Source: Alloascoidea africana
Taxonomy: Eukaryota > Ascomycota > Alloascoideomycetes > Alloascoideales > Alloascoideaceae
Length of the DNA stretch: 64,000 nt
NCBI GenBank assembly: GCA_030581615.1
Contig: JAKTTT010000020.1
Location: 267,555-331,554, forward strand
Reading direction: 5' to 3'
The notes under the pieces: model-generated
Databases searched by the model: none
The model's input: the letters and a program-made list of their open reading frames with translations, nothing else
Told to the model about the DNA's origin: nothing
Shown: positions 22,656 to 34,561 of the stretch, piece after piece
How the letters are laid out: each line of letters starts with the position of its first letter
How positions within the stretch are numbered: the first letter of the stretch is position 1
Program-made: the position numbers and the translations under genes

Positions 22656-23564
22656 ATGACTTCCTCTTCCTCTTCCTCTTCCTCTTCCCCATCCTCTAAC
22701 AACATGTCAAACCAGAGCCTCTCGTCGTTCCGGTACCACCTTCTCAACTCCAAAAGAGTCCTGGCCCTTGCAGGCGCAGGCCTATCGGCCTCGTCAGGCC
22801 TGCCCACATTTCGGGGCGCCGGGGGATACTGGAGAAACCACAGGTCGCAAGAGCTGGCGACGCCCGAGGCGTTCAGAGCAGACCCCTCGCTCGTATGGCA
22901 GTTTTACGCAGCGCGGCGGTCGCTGGCACTGAAGGTAAAGCCGAACCGGGGCCACTTTGCGCTTGCGGAATTCGCGAAAAGAGCGAGTGCGGCCAAGAAG
23001 GAGTTTCTCATGGTGACACAGAACGTGGAGAATCTGAGCGAGCGGGCTGGCCATCCTGAAGAAGCACTCGTTCATCTTCATGGGGAGCTCTTCACGGTGA
23101 AGTGCTCCTCCAGCAGATGCGGCTACGTAGAGAAGAATAACTACAAGGACCCCCTGGTCCCGGCCTTTGCAACGGCCATGGTGCAAAACGGAGCCATGAG
23201 CCAGGAAGCCCAAAACATCCCCGTCCAGGACCTGCCCCATTGCCCAAGGTGTAAAACTCATCTGCTCCGGCCCGGGGTCGTCTGGTTTGGTGAGCAACTG
23301 CCCCGTGATGCCTATGCCAGAGCTGACGATTTTGTGTTTCACAAGGACAAAGTTGACTTGATTCTGGTGATTGGGACTACGGGGAACCTGGCAGCGACTG
23401 CTGGACTCGTGGACGACGTGCGAAGACGGGGCGGCAAGGTCGCGGTGTTCAACACGGAGGTCAGCGATGGGGACAAACAGACTCTGGAAGATGATGGAGG
23501 ATGGGTATTTGAAGGAGATGCTGCGGAATGGCTGCCGATCGCTTTGCAACAAGAGGAAAGCTAG
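22656..23564 (+). CDS. SIRT5-type NAD-dependent protein deacylase (class III sirtuin)
   Basis: 302 aa from the first ATG. NAD-binding motif ALAGAGLSASSGLPTFRGAG lies at 37-56. GGYWR and LATPEAF follow human SIRT5 closely. Y84-x-x-R87 in WQFYAARR corresponds to SIRT5 Tyr102/Arg105, the pair that selects negatively charged acyl groups (succinyl, malonyl, glutaryl), so desuccinylase activity is likely. Catalytic His142 is in VHLHGELF. Zinc ligands are Cys150, Cys155, Cys196 and Cys199. In the TQNVEN motif the usual Asp is Glu125. S. cerevisiae has no clear SIRT5 orthologue. A poly-Ser tract follows the ATG; MSNQSL at 22704 is an alternative start. It converges on LPD1. Confidence 0.9.
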   Translation: MTSSSSSSSSSPSSNNMSNQSLSSFRYHLLNSKRVLALAGAGLSASSGLPTFRGAGGYWRNHRSQELATPEAFRADPSLVWQFYAARRSLALKVKPNRGHFALAEFAKRASAAKKEFLMVTQNVENLSERAGHPEEALVHLHGELFTVKCSSSRCGYVEKNNYKDPLVPAFATAMVQNGAMSQEAQNIPVQDLPHCPRCKTHLLRPGVVWFGEQLPRDAYARADDFVFHKDKVDLILVIGTTGNLAATAGLVDDVRRRGGKVAVFNTEVSDGDKQTLEDDGGWVFEGDAAEWLPIALQQEES

Positions 23565-23677
23565 ATTAATGTTTATGGAAATCAATCAAATTTTCTTGTT
23601 CTTTATGATAAATAATTCTTTTGTATCTATACTAGGCAAAAAATATAATAAACACAAAAAATGGCTCCGACGAATCT

Positions 23678-25552
23678 CTAAAAGTTGATGGGTTTATCAT
23701 GAGCGGCCAAAGCAGCCTCTTTGAAGGCCTCGGAGAGAGTTGGATGGGCATGGCAGGTTCGGCCAACATCTTCGGCACTGGCACCGTACTCGATCGCGAG
23801 TGCGCCTTCAGCAATCATCTCGCCGGCATTGGAACCGATTATATGGACGCCAAGTACTCTGTCCGTCTCCTTATCCGTGATGAACTTGACAAATCCCTCC
23901 GTGTCCAGGTTCGTCTTTGCTCTGGAGTTGGCAACAAATGGGAACTTGCCAATCTTGTACGCAATACCAGCCTCCTTGACCTGCTCCTCGGTCTGTCCTA
24001 CCCAAGCAACCTCGGGATGCGAGTACATAACGCTGGGAATGACTCCGTAGTTAACGTGTCCGTATCCGTTCTTGATGAACTCGGCGGCAGCGACACCCTC
24101 TTCCTCGGCCTTGTGGGCCAACATGGGACCAAAGGTAACGTCTCCGATGACACGGATATGGGGGAACTTTGTTCGGAACTCCTGGTCAATGACGAGACGG
24201 CCACGGTTGTCCTGCTCAAGACCGAGCTTTTCCAGACCCAAACCTTCCGTATAAGGACGGCGGCCAATGGCAACGAGCAAAGCGTCAGCATCAATGGTCT
24301 CCTTCTTGCCGTTCTTGAGAATCTCGTACTCCACCTTGACAGTGTCACCTTCTCTGACACCGCTCAAAACCTTGGCACCGGTCTTGAACTTGAAGCCTTG
24401 CCTCGTAAGGAACTTTTGGGTCGCCTTTGCGACTTCTCCATCCATGCCGGCACCGATCGAGTCGTTGAACTCAATCACGGTAACCTCGGATCCGAGTCTG
24501 GACCAAACCGAGCCCATCTCAAGGCCAATGATTCCTCCTCCAATAACAACGAGCTTTTTGGGGACCTCTTTCAAAGCAAGAGCTCCAGTGGAAGTGATGA
24601 TTCTCTCTTCGTCAATCTCGATTCCTGGGAATGGAGTGGCCTCGGAACCCGTGGCCACAATGATGTTCTTTGCCTTGAGCACTGCATCCTCACCTCCTTC
24701 AATAGCTGCCACGTTCACTTCGTGTTCGCCGATAAAGCTACCCTTTCCCTTGTAGTATGTCACCTTGTTCTTCTTGAACAGCAACTCAATTCCGCTTGTC
24801 AAGCCCTTAACAGCCTGTTCCTTGGCCTGTTGCAGCTTGTCAATGTTCATGCTAACATTTCCAACCTCGATGCCTCTCTTCTCTGTGTCATGCTTGATTT
24901 GATGGTAGAGTTGAGAGTTGTTGAGAAGAGATTTGGAAGGAATGCATCCTACATTAAGACATGTTCCTCCAAGAGCTCCTCTTGACTCGATACAAGCAGT
25001 ATCTAGACCGAGCTGGGCAGCCTTAATGGCAGCAACATAGCTGGACGAAATGTTAGCTGACAAATCCAAAGGCCAATATCAAAAAGGTCTTTGCACGTAC
25101 CCTCCTGGTCCACCGCCGATGACAACAACATCGTGTTCCTCTAAAGTAAGCAAAAGCAGAAAATAAAAGTTGGGCGAGGTGTTAGTAAATTCTCATTCTC
25201 AGATATGCAATTGAGGGTTCCTTGTTCCCGAGATGCGCAATAGCGACAAGGCATGTTCGAGGAGCCATATTGAACAGCAATGCGAGATCGGAGCCGACTC
25301 CAAGGTGGAGTCAGCACAGCACAAAGCATTGGCATTTGCAGGATCTCAAAAACAGCAAAAAGTTTGTTGTTTTGTGCTGATTCAGAGGTTTTTGGAGAAG
25401 AAGGCCCGATCTGGGGAAGGCAAAAACATACTTGTTGCAGTAGCCAGTCCTCTTGTGAGGAGGAAAGCAGAAGGGTAGGATAAACGCGCACCGAAAGACG
25501 ACGCACCAGCGATCTGTCTAAGAGCGGGCTTTGATGTCAATGATCTAAGCAT
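23678..25552 (-). CDS. LPD1: Dihydrolipoamide dehydrogenase (E3), mitochondrial
   Basis: FAD-dependent E3 of pyruvate, 2-oxoglutarate and branched-chain dehydrogenases and of glycine cleavage; it reoxidises dihydrolipoamide with NAD+. Three exons: 25552-25432, 25140-25101 (40 nt) and 25040-23678. The introns are GTATGT..TTTAG (291 nt) and GTACGT..CCAG (60 nt, branch CAGCTAAC); the product is 507 aa. The FAD-binding [12 protein letters not shown] is split over exons 2 and 3, which confirms the joints. The redox disulfide [16 protein letters not shown]-binding [14 protein letters not shown] and the C-terminal active-site [13 protein letters not shown] are intact. A presequence of about 38 residues is seen. 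A 316 bp promoter is shared with MSP1. Confidence 0.96.
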
Positions 25553-25868
25553 TGTTTGAAAAGCGTGAAGAAGAGCGAGAAGGAAGAGCGACAAGAGCGA
25601 TTTCAAACCGCACAAGGAGAAAAATGGTGTGTGCTGTGTGTTACGCTGTAGCGCGTATACTGAGGTACGGCATGAGATTTTGTATGTTGTATGTTGTATA
25701 TTACGCATGTTGTGGATGTTGTGGTTGTCCCAGCAGCGGGGAGTAAACACGCTCCTCGCTAAGAAAAAAAAAACGAACACTCGTCCATCTCCATCTCGAT
25801 ATCCATTTTTTGTCCCGGCACTCGTCGACCAGCTCCCGCCCGCCTTGCTGCCTCCTTCCGTTTCTACC
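25553..25868. promoter_or_regulatory. Divergent LPD1/MSP1 promoter
   Basis: 316 bp between the two ATGs of these mitochondrial genes. It contains a run of TGTTGTGG/TGTATGTTG-like direct repeats (about 25683-25730) and a short A-rich tract near 25765. No CCAAT or CACGTG was seen. Confidence 0.35.
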
Positions 25869-27106
25869 ATGAAAGTGTTCAAGACTAAAGTCGACATTAA
25901 GGTTCTCAGCGACATTGCGTTTCTGCTGAGTGCTGGCATCTCAGCATACTATCTGATCTCCCATTTGATTACAGACTCGTCCTCTGCCGAGACCAAACGG
26001 AAGGCAAAGACAACACTGCAGAGACTCCAGGCCTCGAACCCTGGCTTGGACTTACAGCTGAGCGACTATGAAAAGACGGTTTTGGCCTCTGTCGTTATCC
26101 CATCCGAGATTAAGGTTGGCTTCTCAGGCATGTTGCGAAACCCTATTTGTTTTCAGCAAAACGGCAACAACAATCTCTAACAAATCTATCTTGGCTCGAA
26201 ATAGACATTGGTGGCCTAGAAGATATTATTGACGAGCTCAGGGAATCTGTTCTGTATCCTCTGACTGTGTATGTGAGCCTTTATCTGTTTTCACAACAAT
26301 GTCCATTCAAGCACAGCCCATACTAACAAGGTCACCCCCAAAATAGCCCCCAGATCTACAGCCATCACTCGTCTCTTTTACAGGCTCCCAAGGGAGTGCT
26401 TCTGTACGGGCCACCTGGTTGTGGCAAAACCATGATAGCAAAGGCATGTGCTGCTGAAAGCGGAGCCAACTTTATCAGCATCCGGATGTCCACGATCATG
26501 GACAAATGGTTTGGCGAGTCAAACAAGATTGTATCTGCCATCTTTTCTCTTGCACACAAACTACAGCCCTGTATTGTGTTTATAGATGAGATTGATTCTT
26601 TCTTACGGGAGCGTCAGAGCATGGACCATGAAGTGACCTCCATGCTGAAGGCAGAGTTTATGACTCTATGGGACGGTCTTACCTCTGATGGACGGATTGT
26701 GGTTCTGGGTGCCACAAACAGGCCCAACGATATTGACTCTGCATTTCTCCGTCGTATGCCCAAGAGGTTTGCGGTAAAGCTTCCCGATGCCTTCCAGAGG
26801 AGGAAGATTCTGGGGAAGTTGCTCAAGGATGCGAATTTGGACGAATCGTTTGACCTTGAACTTGTCATTAGTAGAACTGCAGGAATGAGTGGGAGTGATT
26901 TGAAAGAGATTTGTCGTAATGCAGCGATGAACGCGATGAGAGAATACATCCGTGAAAACTTTCAAGATGGAAAGAAAATTGATAATGATACAGAGGAGGC
27001 TGATGTTCGGCCTTTGAAAACTACAGATTTTTTTGCAAAAATGGCAAGTGAGCCAACAACGCCTGGTCAGAGAATCAGAGAAATTCCACAGGTAACAGTC
27101 GACTAA
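25869..27106 (+). CDS. MSP1: Msp1/ATAD1, outer-mitochondrial-membrane AAA-ATPase extractase
   Basis: Msp1 extracts mislocalised tail-anchored proteins from mitochondrial and peroxisomal membranes. Three exons: 25869-26127, 26205-26268 (64 nt) and 26347-27106, giving 360 aa (S. cerevisiae 362). Intron 1 starts with GC (CAG|GCATGT) and ends AATAG with branch TCTAAC. Only this reading restores [13 protein letters not shown] in frame. Intron 2 is GTATGT..AATAG and restores YPLTVPQIYS. The N-terminal membrane segment is at about 14-32. Walker A GPPGCGKT, Walker B IVFIDEID and the arginine-finger region FLRRMPKRF are intact. Confidence 0.94.
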
Positions 27107-27269
27107 ATATTGGTAATGGAATGGCACACCGTCTGTGCTTTCTCTTTCTTTCTTTTTTACTACTATACATTAGCATCCAAGCTCATAAAGTGAAAAAAAA
27201 AAATCAAAAAAAAAACATAAACATAAACATAAACATAAACGAGTCACGATAATGATACACATCCAAAGT
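27107..27269. terminator. Convergent MSP1/STU2 3' region with hexamer repeat
   Basis: 163 bp with two A runs followed by a tandem ACATAA hexamer array at about 27214-27240. The reverse strand reads TTTATGTTTATG repeats, matching 10 of 11 positions of the ARS consensus. Probably 3'-end signals for both genes. Confidence 0.35.
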
Positions 27270-30089
27270 TCATGCGTATCGTCTTTTCCTTGCCAATTCG
27301 GATACGGATGCATCACTGGCTACCTGTTCTTGTTCTTGTTCTTGTTCCTGTTCCTGTTCCTGTTCCTGTTCATTTGCATCCTCAGATTCTTCAACGAAAT
27401 CCTCTTCTGAGTGATCATTGCCCGCTGATTTAGATGAAGCCCCGATTCCATAAAACAGGTCTCTACCGTCTTGTGGAGAACTCTTGCTCAATCCCAAATC
27501 GCTATCTTCTTCACCAGCGGTATTCTTATTGGTCCGCCGACGCTTAAATTGTGATCTGGTGGAGATCCCACTAGACCTTATGTTGGCATTGTAAAGCCTC
27601 TTTAGTTTATCGTATTTCTCTTGCAAAGTTGACATGTTACGTTTCATATCATCCCGACGTTCAAGTAAAAGTTTTATAGATGATTTATACTTGGTTACTT
27701 TTTTGTGTTGGCGTTCCACAACCTCTTGGAGCTCTGCTAACTGGTAGTTCCGACTCTCAATGTCACGTTGATATTGCCGTATAGTTTGGTTTTCTCCAGA
27801 TCGTCCATTGCCATTACCATTACCATTACCATTACCATTTTGTTTTGGTTTTGATTTTGACCTTTGGCTTTGATTTTGGTTGTTTGACTTTGTTGACTTT
27901 GGTCGTGGTTCCGATTTCGGCCTTTGGTTTCTTCTTGAAGATTCCGATTTACTTTCTGATCTTGTCTCATCAGCAATTGTGGATTTGCGACTTGGTCTTG
28001 TCCTGGTTTCAGTCTTCTTTGGCGTTGTAACCTGAGCTTTTGGCATGGATTTCCTCTTGGGTGATACTTTGCGTTCAGGTTCAGGTTCATTTGTTTCAGA
28101 ATTCGCGGCGCGTAGCTTTGAAAATCGACTTTCTCTGATCAACTTTATCCTGTTGGACACATTTCCTCCCAACTTTAGTCCCCTTGGTTTCACGGATGCA
28201 AAACTGTCCTGGGAGATGTTTCTCAATCTATAGTACTCCTCAATCGAATCAATACTCGTCGTGTCTGGATACTCAATTGATGCAATTTCCGACAAGTATG
28301 GTAGAATCCGCGAGTCATTACGGAGTAGCACCGCTAGAACGTCGGTGATTTGTAGAGCGGCGGCTCTGGTTTTTTTCTCATTCATGGCTTGACCCAGCTT
28401 TTTAAAAGTTTCTGCTAGAGCCGAGTCTTCTTCCAAGTATGTCTCAATCAAATCAGAATCAAAGGCAAGTACCTGTGCGGCTTGAGAAAAAACACGAGTT
28501 ACCTTTTGTACCCCCCATGCTTTTGGAAATTTGACCACTTGATCGAAAAAAATGGAGAGACCAATTTTTTGAACAAGGTAAACAAGAGCATTTACACAGG
28601 TAACAATAACATAGTCCTTTTCCCTTTTCGGATCCACATGGATGGCGATAGAGGATAGAAGGATTGTTACATATGGAGAAATGTCTTCTAGTCCCAAAAT
28701 GATGGATGAGATTGTAGCGGCAGCAACCGCAGTACACTGGGAAATATCGTCTTCTTCCAAACATTGGACAAGTGTGTATATGAGGTCGCTATAGTCATTT
28801 TCCTCGAATTTTTTGTCTTTAATAGAGTTGTGGAACAGCAACATTGCGTCTCTTCGTTCTTCCCATTTGTGAGATACAATTTTGGCGGAAAAATCGGGTG
28901 GGAGAACAATTGGATATCTCTGATTATCATTATCATCATCATCCAAAGTGTCTAAAACCTCGGGAATCTCATCACCGCTTTCGACCCAACTCCAATTTGA
29001 GGCAAGCCACATTCCTGAATAAGGCCGATGACGCGACCTTGGTTCATAACTGGTATCGAAATCGTTGTTTAGTTCTTGGACGTTTTGTTTGGGACCATCG
29101 TCCCAATCTCTATTGGAAACGGCTTCAACGGATTTTTCCACGGATTCTTCAAACGTGCTCAAATCAGCAGGCTCATCAAAGTTTCTAAAAGTTCTTGGTG
29201 GAATTGAAGCCTTGTCTTTTTTGGGACTGGATCTTTTGCCTCCTCTAATTTTGGTTAAAAGGTCTTCTTTGGAGATCCCAATCTCAACCTCAAGACCTTC
29301 GACAATTGCGTCTCCAACCAGCGAGTAAAGCAATTTTAACAATCTGAAACCTTCCGCTTTCAATCTCGCATTACTAGAGGTTAGGATGGATCCAAAAGCA
29401 GTTTTCATGTTTTCGATGGGCAAGGCTTGGATTCCAAACTCCACAAAAATGTTGTTCAAGGCGAGGATAAGATACTCGGGTTCTTCAATATAGTTATTTT
29501 TTATCATTACCAAAAGAGTGTTTACAACGGGAGATGCGACATCTGTTTCGATTAAAAGGAGTAAAAGATTGGTTGCTCCTTGACGTAGTTCTTTTTTCTT
29601 TGAAGCGAGGCCATGGATGGCAATTGCCGGTAGAATAGTTTCGCGGATACTTTGGTCAATTGTGATTAGAATAAAAATAAAAATACACGGGTAATCAAGG
29701 TGTTGTGTGTATTTTCAAAATCTTACAGTATTGTCACGATGCCTTCCTCTGCATGTAAAAGAGACGCGACGCATTTTAGACTTGCGGTTTTGATAGAGTC
29801 GTTCCGATCGCACAAAAGAGGTAACAGAACGCTGGGAGAAGACATGATGACCTGGACCACAGCGCTGTACTCTTGGTTTGTGGTGCCTTCAGTAAGAACA
29901 TCTTGAATGTTTGATATATAGTCCAATCTCGTGTTTAAATCCCCAGAGGTCTGTTGTTGTTGGTTAGAAAAGTGGCGGTCTACACGCGATAGAAAAAGAA
30001 CAAACAAGTAGCATATTTAGGAGCAGATTGTCACATACGCTGTTTTTCAGAAACATCACGAGAGAGGTCTCGGTCGCTGGTGTTGCCAT
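27270..30089 (-). CDS. STU2: Stu2/XMAP215-family microtubule polymerase (TOG-domain protein)
   Basis: Likely orthologue of Stu2/Alp14, which promotes microtubule growth at kinetochores and spindle poles. Three exons: 30089-30039 (51 nt), 29950-29727 and 29649-27270, giving 884 aa (S. cerevisiae Stu2, 888). Introns: GTATGT..ACAG with branch CTAACC, and GTAAGA..AAAG with branch CTAATC. HEAT/TOG-like repeats fill the N-terminal half; a second TOG begins near LPPDFSAKIVSHKWEERRDA, matching the LPxDF...W..R pattern of Stu2. A basic Ser/Lys linker, an Asn-Gly repeat, a coiled coil (about 715-782) and a Gln-Glu dipeptide run follow. The TOG1 region is divergent, so the exact orthology is slightly less certain than the family. 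Confidence 0.8.
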
Positions 30090-30822
30090 TGTCTTTCAAT
30101 TCTCAGCCGGGACGCGCTTCTTCGAGAAAGTGAGCTGGAGCGGGTTCGAGGGGTGTGGAGTGCCCCCAGTTACGCGTGCGTGCTGAGACTTACACGTCTC
30201 TATGCTGCGGGCTTCTACATTGTTTGAAGGAGCACCAGCCTGCGATGGGATTTTACTGGGGGCTAGGCGTGTTTCGGGTCTGTTCCCGTGGAGCAGGACA
30301 ATAGGGGTGCGAGTGGAAGGTGAGCATGGGGCGAGTGGTGTAGCACACGGAGGGAGCACAAAAGGCAGAGAAGATCGCACAGATCAGAGAAAGCACAGAT
30401 CAGAGACGGCACATACCAGAGACGGCGGATCTGGAAATGGACGAGGCCGGTGAGATTAGATCCGGCGAGCACCTGCCAAGAGCGCGAAAGCGGCTGCAAA
30501 ACGATTTCGATTTCGACTCTGCTTTGAGGCCGGTTTCCGGTTTCTGCACCGCGAATCCCGTCCGTTTGTTCCCAGATAAAGCAGGCGGCTCGGCAAATCA
30601 CGGCGGGCGATAGCGGGCGATAGCAGGCAATAGCAGGCGATAGCAGACACAGGCAGCGGTGAATATTCAGGTGGAGGTTCCCGGAGGTGTCTGGAGAAGT
30701 GGAAAAAGTGCTGGGTGCGCACCTTTTCGGACGAGGCTCTCGCTATCTTCTCCCCAGCTTCCATCTCCCACACCTCCCAACCTCGCAATCGCTTCTCGCA
30801 ATCGCTTCTCGCAATCCATCTG
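30090..30822. promoter_or_regulatory. Divergent STU2/VHC1 promoter with decamer array
   Basis: 733 bp, GC-richer than other promoters here. Four tandem decamers of the form RGGCRATAGC occupy 30605-30644, 179 bp before the VHC1 ATG. Around 30374-30420 there is a second short direct repeat (CACAGATCAGAG twice, CAGAGACGGC twice). Direct repeats CTTCTCGCAATCG (30791-30815) lie just before the VHC1 start. No gene seen. Confidence 0.4.
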
Positions 30823-33800
30823 ATGTCCGCCAAGGGAAACGGCCACACGTCCCTGATCGACCACCACGGCCCACATGCCTCTTCGTCCTACGGAACCCAC
30901 GGAACCTACGGGGCCTTCGAGGCCCTCGCCTCGCCGTCCTCTTCGTCCCAGGGCTATGAGTCCTACGCCGTGCAACCGCCCGCGGGCCCTGCCCCGGGTG
31001 GTGGTGTAGCAGCCTCAGCATCAGCCTCAGCATCAGCCTCAGCATTGGCATCAGCACCATTGGGTCTGGCCCAAACGCCTGCACCACGGTCATCCAAGCT
31101 GGGGACATTTGACGGGGTCTTTGTGCCCACGAGTTTGAACGTGCTTTCGATTCTCATGTTTCTACGGTTTGGATTCATTCTGGGTCAAGCGGGGATTTTG
31201 GGCATGATGGTGCTGTTACTTGTCAGCTACGCCATCGATTTACTCACAATCATGTCCATTTCAGCCATCGCGACGAACGGAACGGTTAAAGGTGGCGGCA
31301 CGTACTACATGATTAGTCGGTCCTTGGGACCCGAGTTTGGAGGCAGTATAGGTCTTGTTTTCTACATTGGACAAATATTGAATGTGTAGGTAAAGGTGTG
31401 GGATCTCTGTGATTTTGTTATCTCTTTGTACTAACAATGGATAGTGGTTTGAACGTTGTGGGTTTATGTGAGCCCTTGTTTTACAACTTTGGCAAAGACC
31501 ACGGCGTCATTTTCAAGATTTTGCCCACTGGATATTGGGAACAGTTTTTGTATTCGACTATAACGTTGATGGTTTGTATCGGGGTGTGTCTGATTGGATC
31601 TCAGACAGTTTCCAAGGCAAGCACCCTTTCCCTTGCGATTCTGGTCACTGCCACAATTTCAATCCCTATATCTGCATTGTTTGTACGACCTTTTGAAATT
31701 CCAGCGTTTGATACCGTGTATAATGGCATCAGTTGGAGTAATGTACGGGATAACCTGATGCCGCGTTTAACCAAGGGAGCCGCAGGAAGTGAACTTTCAA
31801 CAAAGGAGAATTTTAGAGACCTATTTGGTATCTTTTTCCCTGCAACGGCGGGTATTTTTGCGGGGGCCTCCATGTCTGGAGACCTTCGGAAACCGTCCAA
31901 ATCGATTCCAAAGGGGACACTGTGGGGGCTTGCGATGACGTTTGTATGTTATTTTTTTGTGATTTTGGCCATGGGGGCCAGTATCCCCAGACAGTTGTTG
32001 TATCGGGATGTTCAGGTTGTACAAACGGTTGCGATTTCAAAATATGTGATTCTATGTGGAGAAGTAAGCAATTGTCTATTTTCTGTAATTACAGGAGTTG
32101 TTGGTGCATCCAAGATTTTACAAGCAATTGCAAGAGACAACATTTTACCCGGGATGCAACTTTTCAGCAAGGGCCAAAAGGGATCGGATGATCCGATTGC
32201 AGCGATATTGTTAAGTTATGTTCTTGTTCAGATCATTATTCTTTTCAACGTGAATAGTATTGCAACATTTATTGCTATGGCGTTTCTGATGACGTTTATC
32301 GTCACGAATCTCGCGTGCTTTTTGTTGAAAATCGGTAATGCACCAAATTTCCGTCCTTCTTTCAAGTATTTCAGTAAGAAATCTGCTTTTGCAGGTGGGA
32401 TTTCTTGTATATTTGCAATGTTTGTTGTGGATGGAGTAAGTGCGTCGGGGATGATAATACTGTTGGTTTTGCTGTTTCTTGTGATCCATTACCTATGTCC
32501 TCCGAAACAATGGGGGGACGTTTCACAGAGTTTGATCTATCATCAGGTGAGAAAGTATTTACTTCGATTACGGCAGGATAATGTCAAGTATTGGAGACCG
32601 CAGATTTTGTTATTGGTGGATGATCCTCGCACTTCATGGAACCTGCTCAGGTTTTGTAACCATTTGAAAAAAGGTGGGTTGTACATTTTAGGCCATGTTT
32701 GTGTGATTCAACGGTTTCATGCAAATTACGCGGAATTGAAGAAACAAAAGGATGCGTGGACAGAATTGAGAGATGCAATGAAGATTAAAGCATTTGTACA
32801 GATAGCCACTGGGCCCAATTTTGTGTGGAGCGCTCGAAACGTTTATCTTGGATCGGGACTTGGAGGCATGAAGCCCAACATTACGATATTTGGATTTTAC
32901 GAGTTGGAACGTCGGCATGATTATAGCGTTAAACCTCTTGGTAAGGGAGGCAAACAGTGTTCGATAGATGTGGAGGACTTGCCAACGGATGATTGTCGAC
33001 AGGAAAAGAGAATTACTGTTTGTGAATGGGTTCATTTGATTGAGGATTTGTTGATTATGCGTGCAACGGTGGGGATAGCCAAGGGGTTTGACAAGTTACA
33101 AGTTCCGGATGCTGGGTTGGACGAAGGGTTTGACGAGAATAAGAACCCACGATACATTGATCTTTATCCGATTCCAATGGCGGCGGAGTTGATGACCGAG
33201 TCCGGGGAAACAAATGCAGTGACGACGAATTTCGATACCTATACGCTGATTTTGCAATTGGGGGCGATATTGGAGACAGTGCCGCATTGGCACAAGACTC
33301 ATCGGCTAAGGGTGGTGGTGTTTGTGGAGCACGCGGAGGAGGTCGAGGAGGAGCGGAAACGAGTGCAATCGCTTTTGAACAGTTTGAGGATCAATGCTGA
33401 GGTGGTTGTGTTGCACCTTAGCAGTGGGGAATACGATTCTTACGAGTATATCATCAACGGGAAGCCCGATAGGACTGGACAGGTGGAGAGGATTCTACAG
33501 CAATTGGAGGACGAGGACGAGGATGGGGATGAAGACGATGAGGACGACCACGACGGTGGTGGTGTGTCTTCATCTTCGTTGAAGCGGCTGGGCAAGCGAG
33601 AAATTCTGAAAAGAAGATACACGCTTGCGGATCTGGGCAAGTCGGGCAATGCGATTCCGCTGAGCATGAAGACTGGGGATTTCTTCCCCAAGGCCTTGCA
33701 CGATTCGGACTCTGAGGAGGAGGTTGATTTTGGTCCGGATTTTGGTCCGGATTTTGTGAGTTTCCGGCTGCCTGCGGTGGGAGGCCGTTCCAGAGAGAGC

Positions 33801-34355
33801 CCGACACCGACAATGACGCCGACGACGACGTTCGGGGGCAGCGCCTCGGAACTGTCGCCAATTTCGGCGTCCGCCTCGGCGTCCGCTTCGGCGTCTGTTC
33901 CGGCCACGCCCACCGAAAGCGGGTCGGTCAGCAGCAGCGGCGGCGGCAAGCGGCGGCAGCTGGTGCGGAAACCGTCGAGCCGGCCGAATTTCTCGAGCCA
34001 GGCGATTCCGGAGCCGGAGGTGCTGGAGACGGACGACGGGCGGCCGTCGATCAAGTTTGCGGAGCCCGTGGTGCGAGACCAAAAAACCAAGAGTAGAGAT
34101 GAAAAGGTTACCCGCCCGCGGTCCTTCAACGCGCTGCCCGCGCGGGCGCAGCACGTGATTCTGCAGGAGGTGATGCGGCGGGTCTCGGGCCGGGCGTCTG
34201 TGATTCTGACGACGCTGCCGGCGCCGCGGGCCGGGGCGCACCTGCTGCCGGGCCGGGCACGTGCGTACGTGCGGGAGCTGTGTGCGTGGTGCGACGGGCT
34301 GCCGCCGATGCTATTGGTCCACTCGCAGACCATCACCGTGACGACCGCGCTGTAG
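30823..34355 (+). CDS. VHC1: Vacuolar cation-chloride cotransporter (SLC12 family)
   Basis: Homologue of S. cerevisiae Vhc1 (YBR235W), the vacuolar-membrane K-Cl cotransporter. Two exons: 30823-31385 and 31445-34355. The intron is GTAGGT..GATAG with branch ACTAAC, and the product is 1157 aa (S. cerevisiae 1120). SLC12 signature LGTFDGVFVPTSLNVLSILM opens the membrane domain, followed by GGGTYYMISRSLGPEFGGSI. Roughly twelve membrane segments run to about residue 560; a long cytosolic C-terminal domain follows. Low-complexity tracts: Ser-Ala dipeptides in both termini and an acidic run EDEDEDGDEDDEDD. The 3' half is very GC-rich with strong GC3 bias. TEF1 starts only 206 bp downstream. Confidence 0.92.
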
Positions 34356-34561
34356 GGCTCGCGCCGAATCCGGAAAAAACAGGGCCGTGCTGGCGTTTAC
34401 GCGCGCGTGCCCGAGCGAACGCCGCGGGGCCGCGTGCGGGCCGCTGATTGGCTGCGGCGCGCGGGCTTAAATATTTTTTTTGGACCCGCGGGCGCTTTTT
34501 TTTTTCTGTTCTCTTTCTGTATTGCATACACCGTGAAATATTTGCATCTTGGCTATCCACA

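Noticed and set aside
23699-24985. 428-residue open frame antisense to LPD1
   Set aside because: Shadow of a conserved coding region; Leu/Ser-rich translation without domains.
30120-30200. Possible tRNA because of GGGTTCGAGGGG
   Set aside because: No cloverleaf or acceptor stem can be folded around it.
33440-34336. 298-residue frame antisense to the VHC1 3' end
   Set aside because: Same GC-rich effect; Ser/Arg-rich and no recognisable domain.
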